Shown one piece after another: positions 9,142 to 13,319 of a stretch of DNA of 13,319 nucleotides; position 1 is the stretch's first letter, and each line of letters starts with the position of its first letter. The notes below the pieces were generated by a model. That model searched no databases, was not told the DNA's origin, and saw only the letters and a program-made list of their open reading frames with translations. The stretch is from assembly GCA_003833135.1 (NCBI GenBank), contig QZLH01000994.1, forward strand, positions 1,461 to 14,779, in the 5' to 3' direction. A program made the position numbers and the translations under genes. This DNA comes from Oehlia diaphana (Eukaryota; Glomeromycota; Glomeromycetes; Glomerales; Glomeraceae).

Positions 9142-9471
9142 GACAGTAAATAATTTTTTGTTTGTTTGTTTATTTTTATTTTATTTTATTTTATTTATTT
9201 TATTTTTTTTATTTTTTTTTTTTTAAAAAAAAAAGGAAAGTTGTTATTCGGTGCACAAGATTCTATTGTTACCATAATAAATTAATAAATAACATTCCTG
9301 AATTAAACACCCCTAAAAAAATGCTTTCTGGCCAGAATTATGCAGAATTATGCTGGAATAAATATGCTTAATTTCGGAATTGTAAGTTCGGTGACGACTA
9401 CATAATTATCTATAATTATCTTGTTCCTTTCACGCAAAAAAAAAAAAGATTTTCTTATATCTCTACTCAAC
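9142..9471. promoter_or_regulatory. Shared divergent promoter region
   Basis: The 330 bp between two start codons must hold both promoters. Nearest the minus-strand gene is a long pyrimidine tract on the plus strand (about 9157-9224) abutting an A-run (9225-9236). It is nucleosome-disfavouring DNA of the kind found in fungal promoters, but may also be the A-rich 5' UTR of the minus gene. The middle carries a CTGGCCAGAATTATG repeat (9325-9342), also found at 6635-6708. Two TTCGGTG words lie at 9248-9254 and 9387-9393, and a tandem ATAATTATCT pair at 9402-9421. No clear TATA box can be singled out in DNA this AT-rich. Confidence 0.5.
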
Positions 9472-12400
9472 ATGACTACCGATACACTAGAACAATGTGT
9501 TAAGAAATATAATCTAAGATATTATAAATATGATGAATTTAATAAAATAGAAGAGATAGGCGGTGGATTAACTGGTAAAGTATATAAAGCGAATTGGAAA
9601 CAAAATGGCAAATGTTTAGTGTTGAAGTCGTTTAATTTAGACAACGTTAAAGAAATTCTCTATGAGGTACGTATCTGAAGAGAGAAACGTGAATCAAAGT
9701 GTGCCTTACTAAGAATAATTGTTCTATTTTTAGATAAAGTTATATCATAAAGTTAACATTAACGATGTAATGATAAAATTTTATGGAATATCTAAAACCG
9801 ATTCAGGTAGATAGATTTTTTATTTTTGTAGTTACTACGGAACACGATTAAGTTAAATCAATCTTATAACATACTGGCGTGTTCTGCAATCGGATAATGC
9901 TTTTTTATTCTATTATATTTTATTTTTTAAAATATTAAAAGATGATTTTGAAATTTTTAGATAAAGAATATTTATTAGTAAAGGAATACGCAGAAGGAGG
10001 TACACTTCGTAATTATTTGGAAGCGAAATTTCTTTCACTAAATTGGGAAGGTAAATACGGATTAGCATTTCAATTGTCAAGTGCAATAAACTGTTTACAT
10101 GAAAATGGAATAGTACATAAAGATTTACATTCAAATAATATACTTGTCCATCAAAATTCAATTAAACTGGCGGACTTTGGATTAAGTAGACGTATTAGGG
10201 ATGCTGGTCAAATTTCATTAAATAAATTTGATACAATTCCTTATATTGGCCCAGAAGAATTTGGTATTATAGGAGAAAATTCACGGTATTTAAATACATC
10301 AGAAGAGGATAAGCAGATAGAAAAGCTGAAAAAAAGTGATATTTATAGTATTGGAGTGATATTTTGGGAATTGTCTAGTGGCAAAAAACCTTTTGCTGAT
10401 ATAAAATATGATTTGTCTTTGGCTGAGAGAATTGCGCAAGGATCAAGAGAAAAAATAGTAGAGGGGACACCTGAAGGATATTCTGTTCTTTATTCAAGTA
10501 AGTAATGACTTTTACGATAAATTTGGTACAAAGAATGCATCACTACCAATGAACCAAAAACGTAAAATAATAAGAATCAAAAGACGTACCAAATAATAAA
10601 ACTAATTGTTTCTTAATTTATATAGAGTGTTGGAATCCCGATCCGGACGAAAGACCAACAATTGAAGAGATTGTTAATACTTTAACTCCAATGTTATCAC
10701 AACAAATAATTCAAAATCTTAAACTGAATCATGGATTATTTTTGAATGGGCATAAAATAGAACCTAGTAAGCGAGCCGTACTCTTTGAAGATGGTATATT
10801 GAATATGAGTTTATACGAAGGACAACCCATGGTATATACCTCTATAAATGACTGTAGCTCTCGTGACAATTTTTTAAGTTTTAATTCTAATGATAATGAG
10901 GCTGAACTTAACGAAGCTCTACAACCATCAGATATATGCATCAATTTTCCTATCGCTGAAATTTCTTATACCGCTGCATTATCAGAATCATTTTCAAACT
11001 TTATGGATGATGGTGAAGGAACATTGTATAAAACTTATGGTCATCTATTCGCGAAGAGAGTTTTAACTGGTGGTAAAATATTTGTCGATGGCTTAAAACG
11101 AGCCACTTCAACGGAAGAAGAAATGTTTAAATCTTTCTTAACTGTAGCATATGATTCAGCCAAATACGATAAAAAAAATCCGTTTAATAATATATCCGCT
11201 CTGGATTTTTTCCCAAAAATAAGAACATCAGATGGAGAAGACTTAAGCGAACCTCATAAATTGGCTAATTGGTTGAATACTTTATATCAAATGAATAAGC
11301 CTGATATAATTTCTTATAATGACCTTATCCCTATTACTGAAAAAAAATTAAGTTTTGGTACTACAACATCATTAATAGACGAAAAACAACCTGGAATTGC
11401 TAATTTTAAAGAAAGATTAAGTTTAAAAGAGTGGGTTGGAGATTCAATATACGCCAATATAACGAAATGGATCAAAGAATTTCGTCTACTTCAAGGTTTA
11501 ATAGTAAATAAATATTCTTCTGAATTAGAAAATAGCAAGAAAATTTCTATTGATATCGGCAATATTCCTGATATATATTCAATTGATGAATCTTATTTGA
11601 AAATTATTAAGCCGACAACAAATTTAGAAAAATTTTTAATAAATAATAATATATATTCCTTTAGTAAAAATATCGAATCTGACGGTAAAAGTCATGAGGA
11701 TGGAACAATGATTCACTTGACGACAAATTTGAAAGAAAGCTTTAAACCTATTAACATATTTTTAGATAACTCTTTATCAATTAATAATAGAGCTATTCGA
11801 TCCAATAATTCAAATTATGGAGATTATACACATTTTATAATGAAATACGAAAAATATAGGATTATATTGAATAAGGATGACATTAATCCTTCAAAAGAAT
11901 TTAAACAGGCTATAGAACAAGCACTTGAAGATATGAAACCACTTATATTTTTAAAAGATGTATTTGATGAGTATGGACTTTTTTTTCCGTTAAGTATTAT
12001 CTTGGGGAAATCTCTTAAAAATACTTTACCAAACTCCTCCTTATCTTCTAATTTCGAGAATATCGAAAAAGTTGATTTAGGATCACCACCATTTAAACCT
12101 TTAAGATCGTTCTTAGGAAAACTGAATATTTCTTATTTTTTCCCGAAAAAAGGAAATATTGTCAAAATAAGCGATTTACCTGACTGGATACAAAATATGG
12201 ATGATAATTTAGAAATTATTGAATTTGATAAAGTAATCCCTTTATATAAAATCCTTGAAGCAGGACAACAAAAAAAAATCGATTATATTTTAAATACGAA
12301 AGATAATTTCAAAATTATTATGACGGGATTAGTTGATTTAAAAGGTTTTAATATCGACACTGAAAATGAAAAGAGAATAAATATAGATCCTACATTAGAA

Positions 12401-13319
12401 GATGAAAATTATGAAGTTTTTGGGTCAATTATTTCAAAAAAAAGTCATTCAAGATTAGATGAATTTTTTGTTACATTTGAATCATACGACTATAGTGGAT
12501 TTTCTGCGATAATAAACAAATTATCGGAAACAAATATTAATATAAAAGAATGTTATATTTTATGGATTATTATTGGAAATCCTTCAAGTTTATCAGTATT
12601 TAGCCCAAAAAATCGAGATTGTCAAGTTGATTATTTTTCCATTACATTACAACCTAATCTATTAGATTATCGTATTGTGACTCCTTTCTCACTATCTCAA
12701 GGAAATACTATTTTTTTTAATTCACATTCTACAAATTTTGAGCCTAATAATGGCATCAAATTAATAGATTGGTCATATAATTCTATTAGAATTGAAATGA
12801 TTAAACCAATTAATAACGTCAATGAATCAAACAAAGTTTATTCGGCTTTAAGTGTAATTTCTGATAGTTTTGATTATAAAATAGGCATTTTTAGTGTACC
12901 TTCAGATTACAAAAACTTAAAGGTTGATAATGAAAAAGTGGATGAAATTCCTATTGGATCAATTGGACACAATTTAACCAAAGAGAATTTTGTAAAAGGT
13001 ACGATAGATTTATTATTATTATTATTACTTTGTTTCCAACGATTCATTTCAAAAAATCTAATCGAAAGTTTTTTTTATTGTAATACAACGTAATAAAATA
13101 ATTAAGAATTGATGATAATTTTTCCATTCACTATTCCGTTTACGAAATTCCTTCCTTTAATTGACGAAATTAGAAGCATTCTTAATGAAGTCATTGAGAT
13201 AACGCAAGCAGCTGAATATAATAAAAGAATTTGTAATGCACTAAAGCAACGAGTTCATGCTGTAGACTTAGCCGTGTTTGATCTTAAAGTTCAAAGAAAT
13301 AATAATCAAGAATATTTTA
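9472..13319 (+). CDS. Protein kinase with two MACPF-like regions and HeLo-like domain (3' partial)
   Basis: Proposed exons: 9472-9666, 9734-9806, 9961-10497, 10626-12998 and 13107 to the window end, with all phases compatible. The start is the first ATG before the kinase homology. The kinase (about 23-290) is of the TKL type abundant in Rhizophagus. It has a glycine loop GGGLTGKV (30-37), the VAIK-type lysine K52, the alpha-C glutamate E65, the catalytic loop HKDLHSNN (142-149), DFG (161-163), GPE in place of APE (186-188), DxxSxG (216-221) and CW-x6-RP (270-279), so it should be active. Residues 406-418, YGHLFAKRVLTGG, and 718-730, YGLFFPLSIILGK, each have MACPF-signature spacing. Each is followed 71-78 residues later by a W-hydrophobic motif (W484, W789), as in the neighbouring minus-strand gene. 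Exon 5 opens a helical segment with FLPLIDEIRSIL and NKRICNALKQRV, typical of the HeLo/MLKL-like four-helix bundle of Rhizophagus. The alternative is that the gene stops at 13093 without the last splice and a new gene starts at the ATG at 13112. The 18-bp gap makes that less likely. Confidence 0.75.
12999..13106 (+). other. Predicted intron 4 with (TTA)n tract
   Basis: The donor GTACGA follows codon position 1 (the G of a split codon), and the acceptor TTAAG leaves AA, so the junction makes one glutamate codon and stays in frame with the HeLo-like exon. The first two introns of the gene use similar donors (GTACGT, GTAGAT); the third uses GTAAGT. The intron contains a TTA microsatellite at about 13008-13027. 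Translated, it gives a run of leucines and then a stop at 13091-13093, so retention would truncate the protein just before the HeLo-like domain. The branch site is not clear. Confidence 0.6.

Noticed and set aside
9162..9371. Open frame of 69 codons, plus strand, in the divergent promoter
   Set aside because: It is composed mainly of phenylalanine/tyrosine from a T-run and has no homology.
9913..10161. Open frames antisense to the kinase gene (9913-10161 and 10729-10944)
   Set aside because: They are opposite-strand shadows of exons with clear kinase and MACPF-like coding content.
13112..13319. HeLo-like segment as an independent gene starting at the ATG at 13112
   Set aside because: Not excluded, but only 18 bp separate it from the upstream stop, which leaves no room for a terminator and promoter. 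The in-phase intron is the simpler model.

Overview
The window looks like nuclear DNA of an arbuscular mycorrhizal fungus, most likely Rhizophagus (Glomeromycotina). Four things point that way: very high A+T content with long A/T runs; short introns with GTA[A/C/G] donors; a TKL-type protein kinase and a MACPF-like protein of the kinds expanded in these fungi; and dense mobile-element debris. The assignment rests on family recognition, not on a search.

Bases 1 to about 7100 hold no intact gene that I can support. They are a graveyard of elements and gene relics: an inverted-repeat MITE (76-211), a hAT-type MITE with a clean 8-bp target duplication (711-858), a kinase relic on the minus strand (1448-1563), a degenerate short repeat (2018-2113), a relic of the N-terminal part of a MULE/FAR1-type transposase on the plus strand (about 2275-2680), an inverted-repeat pair framing about 940 bp (3139-4076), a second kinase relic on the minus strand interrupted by an A-tailed insertion (5511-6142), and short repeats containing CTGGCCAG.

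Bases 7108-13319 hold two genes transcribed away from each other across about 330 bp. The minus-strand gene encodes a protein of about 650 residues with a MACPF-like core. The plus-strand gene, with five visible exons and running off the window, encodes an N-terminal protein kinase followed by two regions that each carry a degenerate MACPF signature with the same spacing. A fourth, phase-compatible intron then leads into a helical domain of the HeLo/MLKL four-helix-bundle type. If the splice is real, one polypeptide joins a signalling kinase to two different kinds of membrane-attacking fold. Beside it lies a divergently transcribed MACPF-like partner. I propose this as a candidate cell-death, allorecognition or defence module. 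The function is inference; the domain evidence is in the sequence.
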